Source: an uncultured Muribaculaceae bacterium (GTDB taxonomy: Bacteria > Bacteroidota > Bacteroidia > Bacteroidales > Muribaculaceae). Taken from it: a DNA stretch of 64,000 nt. Shown in pieces: positions 51,167-59,930 of the stretch (position 1 is the first letter of the stretch; each line of letters starts with the position of its first letter). Below the pieces are notes generated by a model. That model worked only from the letters and a program-made list of their open reading frames with translations, had not been told where the DNA came from and searched no databases. The stretch is taken from positions 36,398 through 100,397 of the forward strand of contig CAJTZS010000011.1 in assembly GCA_910584055.1 (NCBI GenBank), given 5' to 3'. The translations under genes and the position numbers were made by a program.

Positions 51167-52168
51167 ATGGAAGAGGTGATGAAAAACAGGGAGTTTGAAT
51201 ATGCCGGCAGGATTTTTAACGGATTTGCCATGCTCTCGATGGTGCTTATCGGTATACCGGTACTGGCAATCTGCTTGTCAATCGGTATATCTGCGGTTTT
51301 CGGCTTGGAGGGGGACGGTGTTGTTGCTGTGTCTGCCATAACGGCGGCAGTGGCGTTTCTCAGTATGATAATACTGTCGATCGGGTTCTTTACCCAACAA
51401 CCCAACCAGTCGAGGGTGATGATTTTCTTCGGAAATTATCGCGGCACATTTCGCGGTACGGGCTTTTTCTGGGTGAACCCGTTCATGAGCCGTAAGAAAG
51501 TGTCTCTGCGTATTCGCAATATGGACATAGCTCCGATAAAAGTAAACGATAAGGTCGGCAATCCGGTAATGATCGGTATGGTGCTTGTCTGGAAAGTCAA
51601 GGATACCTACCGCGCCGTGTTCGATGTCGATGCCGGGGATGCTCCTGCCGTGAAGGTTTCGCAAAACGGGAAATCCACGGATATAGAGTCCGCCGGAGAT
51701 ACGATAGCCAAGGCTCTCAATGCCTTCGTGAGCATCCAGAGCGACGCCGCGCTCCGCGAGGTTACGGGGAAATATGCCTACGATGAAGAAGGTAACAAAA
51801 ACGATGAGATTACGCTCCGCAGTTCGGGTCATGAAATCAACGAGCAGTTGGAGGAGAAACTCAACGAACGGCTGTCGATGGCTGGAATAGAGGTTGTGGA
51901 AGCACGTCTCAATTATCTCGCGTATGCTCCTGAGATTGCTGCCGTGATGCTTCGCCGTCAGCAGGCGTCCGCAATCATCGCGGCAAGGGAAAAGATCGTT
52001 GAAGGGGCGGTATCCATGGTGAAGATGGCGCTTGACCAGCTTAAGGTTGAACAGGTGGTGGAACTTGACGAGGAACGCAAGGCCACGATGGTCAGCAACC
52101 TGCTTGTGGTGCTTTGTGCAGATGAACCCGCGCAACCGGTGCTCAACACAGGCTCTTTATATCAATAA
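51167..52168 (+). CDS. SPFH domain protein
   Basis: A 333-aa protein: two N-terminal membrane helices (residues about 12-70), then an SPFH/band-7 domain (TQQPNQSRVMIFFGNYRGTF, TGFFWVNPFM) and a coiled coil with LRRQQASAIIAAREKIVEGA. SPFH proteins form ring scaffolds in membranes. Start chosen after the promoter at 51106-51136. The next gene is an Arc-like protein 14 nt downstream; this pair recurs in Bacteroidetes as far as I recall. Confidence 0.9.
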   Translation: MEEVMKNREFEYAGRIFNGFAMLSMVLIGIPVLAICLSIGISAVFGLEGDGVVAVSAITAAVAFLSMIILSIGFFTQQPNQSRVMIFFGNYRGTFRGTGFFWVNPFMSRKKVSLRIRNMDIAPIKVNDKVGNPVMIGMVLVWKVKDTYRAVFDVDAGDAPAVKVSQNGKSTDIESAGDTIAKALNAFVSIQSDAALREVTGKYAYDEEGNKNDEITLRSSGHEINEQLEEKLNERLSMAGIEVVEARLNYLAYAPEIAAVMLRRQQASAIIAAREKIVEGAVSMVKMALDQLKVEQVVELDEERKATMVSNLLVVLCADEPAQPVLNTGSLYQ

Positions 52169-52182
52169 AACATATAGAAGCA

Positions 52183-52353
52183 ATGGCGAAGCAGCAAAGC
52201 AAAGGCTTTTTATTGCGGCTCGATCCGGAGACAATGGAGCTTGTGGAGCGCTGGGCTGCCCAGGAATTCCGTTCTGTCAACGGTCAGCTACAGTGGATAA
52301 TTGCAGAGTCGCTGAAACGCCACGGCCGCAAACCCAAACAAAAAGACGATTGA
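52183..52353 (+). CDS. Arc family ribbon-helix-helix protein (56 aa)
   Basis: ATG 52183 encodes a 56-aa protein MAKQQSKGFLLRLDPETMEL then VERWAAQEFRSVNGQLQWII. This is a ribbon-helix-helix with a short basic tail. It is in an operon with the SPFH gene and may be its regulator. The stop is 7 nt before the strong hairpin. Confidence 0.85.
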   Translation: MAKQQSKGFLLRLDPETMELVERWAAQEFRSVNGQLQWIIAESLKRHGRKPKQKDD

Positions 52354-52359
52354 ATCCAT

Positions 52360-52416
52360 AATCCCAATATAAAACAGGCATCCGATCAAATCGGATGCCT
52401 GTTTTATATTGGGATT
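52360..52416. terminator. Bidirectional terminator, 27-bp perfect stem
   Basis: Arms 52360-52386 and 52390-52416 pair perfectly around CAA. It separates the SPFH-Arc operon (plus) from the OPT gene (minus) and would end both. Confidence 0.8.
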
Positions 52417-52429
52417 ATTTAGTAACTGC

Positions 52430-54400
52430 TTATTTGGCGCGTTTGCTGTCCCAGATCAGATAGATGATGAGGAGGGCGTAGGCAACGCAACCGAGAATCT
52501 GTGTCAGTTCCAGAGAGAGGGGCGATACATATTCAAATCCGGCAAAGCGCGTGATTGCAGCGAACACTCCGAAAAGTGCACCCCCCGCGATCAGACCGGA
52601 AGAAATGAGTGTGCCGCGGTCGCGACGTGCATCATTTACTTTTTTATCTTTCGATGAGTTGGATACGAAATATGACACGGCGCCGCCGACAAGCATCGGG
52701 GTATTGAGCGACAACGGAATAAACATGCCGAGGCAGAACGCCAGAGCCGGTACGCCCAGCCAATTGAGGATCAACGCAAGGATAGCCCCCACCATATAGA
52801 GGATCCAGGGTGTCTCGCCACCCATCATGAGAGGTTCGATAACTTTCGCCATTGCGTTGGCCTGTGGTGCAACAAGGGCATTGTCGCCCGTGAAACCGTA
52901 AACTTTATTGAGCACGATGATCACTCCGCCCACGGTAGCTGCCGACACGAGTGTGCCGAGGAACTTCCATGTCTCCTGTTTCTTGGGCGTGGTTCCGAGC
53001 CAGTAACCGATCTTAAGGTCTGTCACGAATCCTCCCGCCATGGAGAGCGCGGTGCAGACAACGCCACCGATCACCATGGAAGCCACGATGCCGGATGTGC
53101 CGCTAAGACCGATCGACACGAAGATGGCGGATGCAACGATAAGTGTCATGAGTGTCATGCCTGAAACAGGGTTGGAACCCACTATGGCAATGGCATTGGC
53201 TGCGACAGTGGTGAAAAGGAAGGCGATGACTGTCACCACAAGCCATGCCACAAGGGCTTGCCAGAGAGTGTGGATAACACCGAACCAAAAGAAGAGAAGC
53301 ACCGCCAGAAGTGCGAGCGCGATGAAGAAGACAACCTGCTTCATCGAGATATCCAATTGCCAGCGTATCGGTTTTTCAGCGTTTTTAGCCCCACCCTTGA
53401 ACTCGCGTCCGGCGAGACCTACTGCCTGGCGGATGATCGGCCAAGATTTAACTATACCGATAACTCCCGCCATCGCGATACCGCCGATACCTATCATTCG
53501 TGCATAATCCTTGAAAAGCGCATCCGGTGCCATCGCCTGGAACTCCGGGCTGCCATACGTGCCGAGCAGCGGTATTATTATCCACCATACAAAGATTGAA
53601 CCTGCGAAGATTACGAATGCATATTTAAGACCAACTATATAACCGAGACCGAGGAGTGCCGCACCGGTGTTGCAGCTGAGCACGAGTTTTGTTTTCTCGG
53701 CGATTGTCTGTCCCCATGCGGAAGCGGTGGATGTCACGGTTTCTGCCCACCATCCGAAAGTGGCCACAATATAATCGTAAACACCGCCGATAAGTGAGGC
53801 TATGACCAATGTCTTTGCCTGACCGCTGTTCTCAGCCCCGGCAGCCTGTTGACCTGACACGAGCACCTGTGTCGTGGCGGTAGCTTCCGGGAAGGGATAC
53901 TTGCCATGCATGTCCTTTACGAAATACTTACGGAAAGGTATGAAGAAAAGAATACCCAAGATCCCACCCAACAGCGAGCTGAGGAATATCTGATAAAACT
54001 CCACCATAATGTCGGGATAGGTGGCCTGCAGGATAAACAGGGCGGGGAGGGTAAAGATGGCGCCGGCCACAATCACCCCTGAGCAGGAGCCTATCGACTG
54101 GATAATCACATTCTGTCCCAGAGAGTTTTTCTTCTTCAGGGCATTGCTAAGACCCACGGCTATAATGGCGATCGGGATCGCCGCCTCAAATACCTGGCCT
54201 ACCTTAAGGCCGAGATATGCCGCAGCCGCGCTGAACACCACGGCCATCAGCAGACCCATACCCACTGAATAAGGTGTCACCTCCTTCTGGTCGTGGGCGG
54301 GTTTCATCACCGGAACATACTGCTCGTCGGCGGCAAGTTCGCGAAAAGCGTTCTCCGGCAAACCTGAGTCGGTGGTGTAAACTTCGTCGTTTTCTTTCAT
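52430..54400 (-). CDS. OPT family oligopeptide transporter
   Basis: A 656-aa membrane protein of the OPT superfamily: GMGLLMAVVFSAAAAYLGLK, GQNVIIQSIGSCSGVIVAGA and PEATATTQVLVSG. About 15 membrane helices. It is a proton-coupled importer of oligopeptides or metal chelates. The 5' end overlaps the upstream part of the receptor's open frame only, not its real start. Confidence 0.92.
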   Translation of the reverse strand: MKENDEVYTTDSGLPENAFRELAADEQYVPVMKPAHDQKEVTPYSVGMGLLMAVVFSAAAAYLGLKVGQVFEAAIPIAIIAVGLSNALKKKNSLGQNVIIQSIGSCSGVIVAGAIFTLPALFILQATYPDIMVEFYQIFLSSLLGGILGILFFIPFRKYFVKDMHGKYPFPEATATTQVLVSGQQAAGAENSGQAKTLVIASLIGGVYDYIVATFGWWAETVTSTASAWGQTIAEKTKLVLSCNTGAALLGLGYIVGLKYAFVIFAGSIFVWWIIIPLLGTYGSPEFQAMAPDALFKDYARMIGIGGIAMAGVIGIVKSWPIIRQAVGLAGREFKGGAKNAEKPIRWQLDISMKQVVFFIALALLAVLLFFWFGVIHTLWQALVAWLVVTVIAFLFTTVAANAIAIVGSNPVSGMTLMTLIVASAIFVSIGLSGTSGIVASMVIGGVVCTALSMAGGFVTDLKIGYWLGTTPKKQETWKFLGTLVSAATVGGVIIVLNKVYGFTGDNALVAPQANAMAKVIEPLMMGGETPWILYMVGAILALILNWLGVPALAFCLGMFIPLSLNTPMLVGGAVSYFVSNSSKDKKVNDARRDRGTLISSGLIAGGALFGVFAAITRFAGFEYVSPLSLELTQILGCVAYALLIIYLIWDSKRAK

Positions 54401-54513
54401 ATTTAGTCAGATTAGTTATTTTGTTTGCTAAGTTAAGCATAAAAAATTTCTTAGCCAAATTAAACCTCTATGGGAAATGTCGGTCTAAACGGAGGTTAGT
54501 TTATAAAAAGGTG

Positions 54514-56970
54514 ATGAAATTAAGGTATGTTCTTATGGCGGGGATGCTGGCATGCCCCGCTATATTGTGTGCCAAAGGCACTGTTACAGGTAAGATTGTT
54601 AATAAATCAACGGGAGAACCGATGGATTTCGTGACGGTCCAGGTTTTCGATTCCACAGGTAAGAAACCATTTCAAATCGTAGCGTCGTCAGACGGTAATG
54701 GCGATTTCAAGCTCCCTTCGCTTGCAGACGGTTCATATATCATAAAAATTATGAACGTAGGTAGCGTGAATCAGGAGCGTCCGGTGAAGGTTGCCGGGAA
54801 TAATATTGACCTCGGCACGATCCGCCTTGTTGACGATTCGAAAGTGTTGAAGGAGGTTGTGGTTGAGGGTATCAGAAGCCAGATGCGTTTCGAACTCGAC
54901 CGCAAGGTCTTCACCGTTGATGCCAATATCGCGGCTGCCGGGCAGAGTGCAAGCGAACTCCTCGAATCCATTCCTTCTGTAGAAGTGGACCAGGACGGGG
55001 AAGTTTCGCTAAGGGGCAACAGCTCGGTTACTATATGGATTAACGGCAAGGATTCGGGGTTGACGGCCGACAACCGTGCGCAGATTCTCGAACAGATTCC
55101 CGGCGAGAGCATAGAGCGAATCGAGGTTATTACCAACCCATCGGCAAAATATAGCCCGGAGGGGACTGCCGGGATCATAAACATCATACTTAAGAAAAAC
55201 CGTAGAGGCGGATACTTCGGCAGCGCGGAAATCGGCGGTAATACGCGCGGCGGCGGAAATGTATCCGCAAATATAAACTACAACAAAGACAAGTGGGAGA
55301 CATTTGCCTCGGTAGGTTTCCGCATGCGCCATGGCAAAGGAGGTTCGGAAATCCGTCGCCTTTTCGATGACGGCACTTTCACCAACTCCGACGGGGAGAG
55401 CCGTTCACATGGCAATAACATCTTTTTCCGGCTCGGAGCTACGTATCATCTGACTTCAAAAGATGAGTTCTATGTAAACGGTTTCGGGATGTTCGGCCGC
55501 CGATACGGCAGGAGCACAACGACATATTCCGCCAACCGTCCCGACCATTGGTTGAGCGACCTCCAGATCTCTCGTAATCATGGAGAATCCAAAGGCGCGC
55601 ATGTGGAGTGGGGATATACCCGCAGATGGAATGACAATCACTCCCTCGAAGCTATGGTGAGCTATAACCATTGGGGCGGCCCTTCCTGGAATTCATACGG
55701 GGAGACGGAAACATGGGCCGACGGCTCCGTTACAGACCAGTATCGCGAACAGACGATGCCTATAAATGTAAATTCATGGGAAGCGAAATTGGATTATACA
55801 AACAAACTGACAGACTGGCTGAAACTTGAGGCCGGGTATAATGGCAATTACAGTCATGAAAACTCACCGAATTCAACTTATCGCCGGAATTCCGACGGTG
55901 AGATGAAAATAGATGAAAACCTGTTCAACCGTTTCATCTATACCAACAATGTTTCGGCCCTTTATGTGACACTCGGCGGCAAGGTAAAGGATTTCAGTTT
56001 TTCTGCAGGCCTTCGCTCGGAATCGTGGCAGGTGAGGAGCCGTTCACTTGAATATGGAGACAACCGTGAAGACGTTCCGGAATTTAAGAAGAATTTCTTT
56101 GCCCTTTTCCCTTCATTGTTCCTTTCATATTCTTTGCCGAAAGACAACGAAGTTCAGATTAATTACACGCGCCGCATACGCCGTCCGTGGGGAGGCCAGC
56201 TCAATTCGTTCCGCAATATTTCCGATCCGACGAGCATCTCTTACGGAAATCCGGAGCTCGAACCCCAATATTCCAATTCATTCGAGCTGAATTATCTGAA
56301 GAGCTGGACGTACCATATGATTTCCTTCTCCGCTTATATGCGCACCGCCGACAACATGATCAACCGGATATCGTATATGGACAACGATGTGATGTATTCC
56401 ACTTTCGCCAATGTGTCGAAGATGGCGAATTCGGGTTGTGAAATCGTGGTGAAGAATTCATTGTTCCGCAGTAAACTCGACCTGACCACTACGGTGAATC
56501 TTTATAACAATCACATTAGCGGATGGAGCTATGATTTTCCCACGGAAAGCGGCAATATAGCGCATATCTCAAACGAGAAACAGAACAGTTTCGCCTGGGA
56601 TGCACGCATTATGGCCAACGTGAAACTGCCATGGTCGATGTCTTTTCAGGCTACCGGTCGCTATTCATCCGAACATAAAGAGGCGCAGGGAACCCATCAA
56701 GGGGGGTGGAGCGTAGATGCCGGTTTGCGTAAGATTGCGGGCAATTGGTCCTTCTCCCTCAATTGCCGTGATATCTTCGATTCCCGCAAATGGAAGAATA
56801 CCGTATATGGCCCGGGTTACACGCAAACCTCAAAACGCTGGCGCATGGGTCGAGTGCTGAGCTTGACAATAAAATATTCGTTCGGCAACATGAAATCCAA
56901 CAAAAAAGGACAGCGTAATAATTCCGGAGAACCTATGGGCGGTTCCGGATATGAAGAAGGGATGGAATAA
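54514..56970 (+). CDS. TonB-family outer-membrane receptor (OMP_b-brl_3 type)
   Basis: Start set at ATG 54514 (MKLRYVLMAGMLACPAILC), where a signal peptide begins; the upstream frame is non-coding overlap with OPT. The 818-aa protein has a CarboxypepD_reg-like domain (GTVTGKIVNKSTGEPMDFVT), a plug domain (SELLESIPSVEVDQDGEVSL, IERIEVITNPSAKYSPEGTA) and a 22-strand-type barrel. No SusD gene follows. Substrate unknown. Confidence 0.88.
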   Translation: MKLRYVLMAGMLACPAILCAKGTVTGKIVNKSTGEPMDFVTVQVFDSTGKKPFQIVASSDGNGDFKLPSLADGSYIIKIMNVGSVNQERPVKVAGNNIDLGTIRLVDDSKVLKEVVVEGIRSQMRFELDRKVFTVDANIAAAGQSASELLESIPSVEVDQDGEVSLRGNSSVTIWINGKDSGLTADNRAQILEQIPGESIERIEVITNPSAKYSPEGTAGIINIILKKNRRGGYFGSAEIGGNTRGGGNVSANINYNKDKWETFASVGFRMRHGKGGSEIRRLFDDGTFTNSDGESRSHGNNIFFRLGATYHLTSKDEFYVNGFGMFGRRYGRSTTTYSANRPDHWLSDLQISRNHGESKGAHVEWGYTRRWNDNHSLEAMVSYNHWGGPSWNSYGETETWADGSVTDQYREQTMPINVNSWEAKLDYTNKLTDWLKLEAGYNGNYSHENSPNSTYRRNSDGEMKIDENLFNRFIYTNNVSALYVTLGGKVKDFSFSAGLRSESWQVRSRSLEYGDNREDVPEFKKNFFALFPSLFLSYSLPKDNEVQINYTRRIRRPWGGQLNSFRNISDPTSISYGNPELEPQYSNSFELNYLKSWTYHMISFSAYMRTADNMINRISYMDNDVMYSTFANVSKMANSGCEIVVKNSLFRSKLDLTTTVNLYNNHISGWSYDFPTESGNIAHISNEKQNSFAWDARIMANVKLPWSMSFQATGRYSSEHKEAQGTHQGGWSVDAGLRKIAGNWSFSLNCRDIFDSRKWKNTVYGPGYTQTSKRWRMGRVLSLTIKYSFGNMKSNKKGQRNNSGEPMGGSGYEEGME

Positions 56971-57003
56971 TCCACCCCTTCTCCGAAGTAAACTTCGCGG
57001 TTG

Positions 57004-57540
57004 CTATAGATTGAAATAGAATGTGCCGGTAGGGAGAACGGTATAGAAGGAATATTCCACTCCACGCAGGTAATAATCGGTGTTGTATGCGGGAGTGTCT
57101 ACACCGCGGTCCCATTGGTCGGTCCAAGGATTCCAGGCGTTCAATACATTGACTATGTATTGAACGCCGTTGTATTGGTAGCTGACGGTCAGGGGGACTA
57201 CCCTCCATATTCCCTGGGCATCATAGCCGCAAGCCACTACCTTTGTAATGCCCTGGTTTGCAAGGCCGGAATTTATCGTTGGCTGCACTATTATCGTCGG
57301 GTTGTTGTCCCAATCGGGATACCAGGGACTTCCCCAGTTGCCGGGATACATCGGTCCGGGATTCCATCCTATCCCGTTAGGACCCATGGGGGTACCGACG
57401 TTAGGGCGGAAGCTCCCGCCTGAACCCGGTGCAGGCAGACTGTTCTGGGCAAAAATTCCAAGGGTGGAGACTGCCATGAACAATATAACGGCAGCATGTC
57501 TTATCAGGTTATTGCGGATTAGAGACGTAAGTGTTTTCAT
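57004..57540 (-). CDS. Secreted protein of unknown function (178 aa)
   Basis: Signal peptide (MKTLTSLIRNNLIRHAAVIL to about residue 32, FAQN), then a Pro/Gly/Trp/Asn-rich segment (PMYPGNWGSPWYPDWDNNP) and a beta-rich domain (ITKVVACGYDAQGIWRVVPL). No family recognised. Convergent with the receptor gene, with a short palindrome CGAAGT/ACTTCG between. Confidence 0.7.
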   Translation of the reverse strand: MKTLTSLIRNNLIRHAAVILFMAVSTLGIFAQNSLPAPGSGGSFRPNVGTPMGPNGIGWNPGPMYPGNWGSPWYPDWDNNPTIIVQPTINSGLANQGITKVVACGYDAQGIWRVVPLTVSYQYNGVQYIVNVLNAWNPWTDQWDRGVDTPAYNTDYYLRGVEYSFYTVLPTGTFYFNL

Positions 57541-57626
57541 AGCAATGGTGTTTTGTTTACCTTATAACAAATAATTGGCTTTAATTCCCTTTTAAGCAAT
57601 TATTTCTTATAAAGGGAGCCCCACCG

Positions 57627-58364
57627 CTAAATGTCGATCTGACTGGAGAGGGTGAGTTTGCGTGTGCTTGTCACTTCGCTCACGCTTTGAAGGAGGGGAA
57701 GAAGGTCGGTGTAGGATTGCGTCAGCAACACGAGGTTCAGGTCCGTGCGGTTGTTTTCATAATCGTATTCGATATAATATGTGGAGAGGTGAACGTGGTG
57801 GTTCTTCAACACTTCCCGATATGGATTGATATCGGAGACGATGCCGTCTACCGAAAGGCTCAAAACTTTCGATTCTTGCCCTAATTTGCGTCTTTTTTCA
57901 TATTGCTCGAATGTGACGAGTGTCAGCAAGATGAGGAGGGTGGCTCCGATGGAGCAAAGATACATGCCGATGCCTACCGCCATTCCGATGATTGCTGTCA
58001 TCCATATTCCTGCGGCGGTGGTCAGTCCGCGCACGGCGCCTTTCATATGTATCATGGCCCCGCCACCCAAGAAACCGATACCTGTTATCACCTGAGCCGC
58101 GATGCGGCCAGGGTCTCCGTTCTTAAGGCCGAGATATACCTGCGGCACGTATATTGAGAGCAACATCGCGAGGCATGCACCCATCGAAATCAGCGCGAAC
58201 GTGCGGATGCCTGCTATCTGTCCCTTGCGTTTACGCTCTGCCCCGACGGCCATGCCGAGCACCATGCTCAATACGAGACGGAACATGCAGTTGACCATGT
58301 TTACTTCCAGGGAATTGATCTGATCTATTATTTCGATAACTTGATTCATAAGGGTAGGTGTCAT
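57627..58364 (-). CDS. MgtC/SapB family membrane protein
   Basis: Start at 58364 (MTPTLMNQ) or 58349 (MNQVIEI); the longer frame overlaps the helicase end. The 245-aa product has MgtC helices (LVLSMVLGMAVGAERKRKGQ, GIRTFALISMGACLAML, TGIGFLGGGAMIH, GLTTAAGIWMTAIIGMAVG) and a C-terminal ACT-like domain. Linked to Mg2+ homeostasis. Preceded by an element-I head. Confidence 0.85.
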   Translation of the reverse strand: MTPTLMNQVIEIIDQINSLEVNMVNCMFRLVLSMVLGMAVGAERKRKGQIAGIRTFALISMGACLAMLLSIYVPQVYLGLKNGDPGRIAAQVITGIGFLGGGAMIHMKGAVRGLTTAAGIWMTAIIGMAVGIGMYLCSIGATLLILLTLVTFEQYEKRRKLGQESKVLSLSVDGIVSDINPYREVLKNHHVHLSTYYIEYDYENNRTDLNLVLLTQSYTDLLPLLQSVSEVTSTRKLTLSSQIDI

Positions 58365-58375
58365 AGGGTGTATGG

Positions 58376-58396
58376 ATATTTTTAAACAAGCTCTTA
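58376..58396 (-). repeat. Solo head of element I at the end of the helicase gene
   Basis: TAAGAGCTTGTTTAAAAATA on the minus strand; TAA is the stop codon of the gene 58394-59791. Identical to the element I head over 20 nt. Confidence 0.65.
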
Positions 58397-59791
58397 TTTC
58401 ACGGGGATTGTGGGATTGATGAAAAATACTTTTTCTGAGGCGCGGGTGATGGCGGTGTAGAGCCAACGGTAAAAATCGGAACTCAATGCATCCGGAGGTA
58501 TCGAGCTCATGTCGATATATACGTGTTTCCATTGTCCGCCCTGCGCCTTGTGGCAAGTTACGCAATAGGCGTATTTAGCCTGCAGGGCATTATAATAGGG
58601 GTCTTCCATCACTCCTTTTATCTTATGGGAAAGTTCTCCTTCATAGCTGTCGAGCACGCGGTTGTAGAATCTTTCCATCTCTGCGCGTGGTATCGAAGGC
58701 CCGTCACACACGAGGCTGCGGAGCATAAGTTTGGCCCCGACTATCGTGCCGTCGGTCAGCTCGAGCTCCACTTCGCAGAAATATCTTCCGTATGCCTTCT
58801 CTGTCTTCCCGACCCAGGTCACTTTGGCGGTGTCGCCGTTGGCTATGAAACTGCGCATCCCGTTGCGCTTTCCCCAATAGTAATCATTCTTGGATATGAT
58901 TATCCTGTCGCCGCGCTCTATCGGTTCTTCTGCATACATCACCATATTGCGTATCGCCTGGTTGAAATTGTTGGCGCGTTTGTTGGAGCGGGTCACTATC
59001 AATGTTTCCTCTTCACCGACCTGACCCCATGACTCCGAAAGCCTGTCGGCCAATTCCTGTGCCGGGATGGCTTCGACATCGGGATAATCCTTGACGTATA
59101 GTTCCGGCGGTGCATCATTCCCCGGAAGCATGAGGAGGTAGCGTATGTAGGTGGCATTATGTACGATTCCGCTCATGGCTGCCTGACGGACGGGAATGTC
59201 GAGCGTAAACCCCACGGGATCGAGTCCCAACGCTTTGAGCCGGTCGAAATTCATTGCCGTGCTCGATGTCTGACCCACGGGAGGGAGCTGCGCCTCGTCA
59301 CCTATCAGCATCAGGCGGCAACCGGGTGCAGAGTATACATGGTGAATCAAATGTGAGAGCAGCGAACGTCCGGTCCCAGGGGTGTCGGTGATGAGCGATG
59401 CCTCGTCTACGATGAAGAGGGTGTCGCGTTGTTCATTGGGGGCAAGGAAGAAGCTTGTGTTGGAAGGGTCGGTGGAATCGCCCCTGTAGATGCGCTTGTG
59501 GATAGTGGAGGCCGGGTGTCCCGAGAATCCCTGTGCCACTTTTGCCGCCCTGCCTGTGGGGGCGAGGAGCACCACGGGACGGCGCAGCCTGTCGAGCACT
59601 TTTATAAACGCCCCGACCACAGAGGTTTTTCCGGTGCCCGCATATCCGTTGAGCACGAAGACTTGCCGTGGATTTGGTGAAAACACGAACGTTTCCATCG
59701 CCTCTAAAAGCAGCCTCTGGCTCGCGATGAGCTCAAACGGAAGCAACGCTGCCGCTTCTTCGGTGATCATATTTTTCCACGGTTCTGACAT
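58394..59791 (-). CDS. RecD-like ATP-dependent helicase
   Basis: A 465-aa SF1B helicase: Walker A NGYAGTGKTSVV (residues about 49-60), LLAPTGRAAKVAQ, LFIVDEASLI (Walker B), LIGDEAQLPPVGQ, and C-terminal YAYCVTCHKAQGGQWKHVYI with YTAITRASEKVFF. Short RecD/Pif1-type proteins act in DNA repair. Its stop is part of a repeat head. Divergent from eno. Confidence 0.88.
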   Translation of the reverse strand: MSEPWKNMITEEAAALLPFELIASQRLLLEAMETFVFSPNPRQVFVLNGYAGTGKTSVVGAFIKVLDRLRRPVVLLAPTGRAAKVAQGFSGHPASTIHKRIYRGDSTDPSNTSFFLAPNEQRDTLFIVDEASLITDTPGTGRSLLSHLIHHVYSAPGCRLMLIGDEAQLPPVGQTSSTAMNFDRLKALGLDPVGFTLDIPVRQAAMSGIVHNATYIRYLLMLPGNDAPPELYVKDYPDVEAIPAQELADRLSESWGQVGEEETLIVTRSNKRANNFNQAIRNMVMYAEEPIERGDRIIISKNDYYWGKRNGMRSFIANGDTAKVTWVGKTEKAYGRYFCEVELELTDGTIVGAKLMLRSLVCDGPSIPRAEMERFYNRVLDSYEGELSHKIKGVMEDPYYNALQAKYAYCVTCHKAQGGQWKHVYIDMSSIPPDALSSDFYRWLYTAITRASEKVFFINPTIPVK

Positions 59792-59875
59792 ACGCTTCTG
59801 CTATACGGATATTTTCGATATGTAAAGTTACTTAAATTTGATTAATTTGATAACAATGTTTTGCAAAATTATTGT

Positions 59876-59883
59876 TAACTTTG
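59876..59883 (+). promoter_or_regulatory. -7 box of eno
   Basis: TAACTTTG at 59876-59883, a perfect TAnnTTTG. No clear TTTG is found at 19-20 nt upstream. The start would be near 59890, 41 nt ahead of the ATG. Confidence 0.55.
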
Positions 59884-59930
59884 CAGTTGAGAATATAAAA
59901 ACCAACAACATATCTATAATTAATAGAAAT

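Noticed and set aside
54274..54513. N-terminal extension of the TonB-family receptor
   Set aside because: Overlaps the OPT gene in antisense; the signal peptide starts at 54514.
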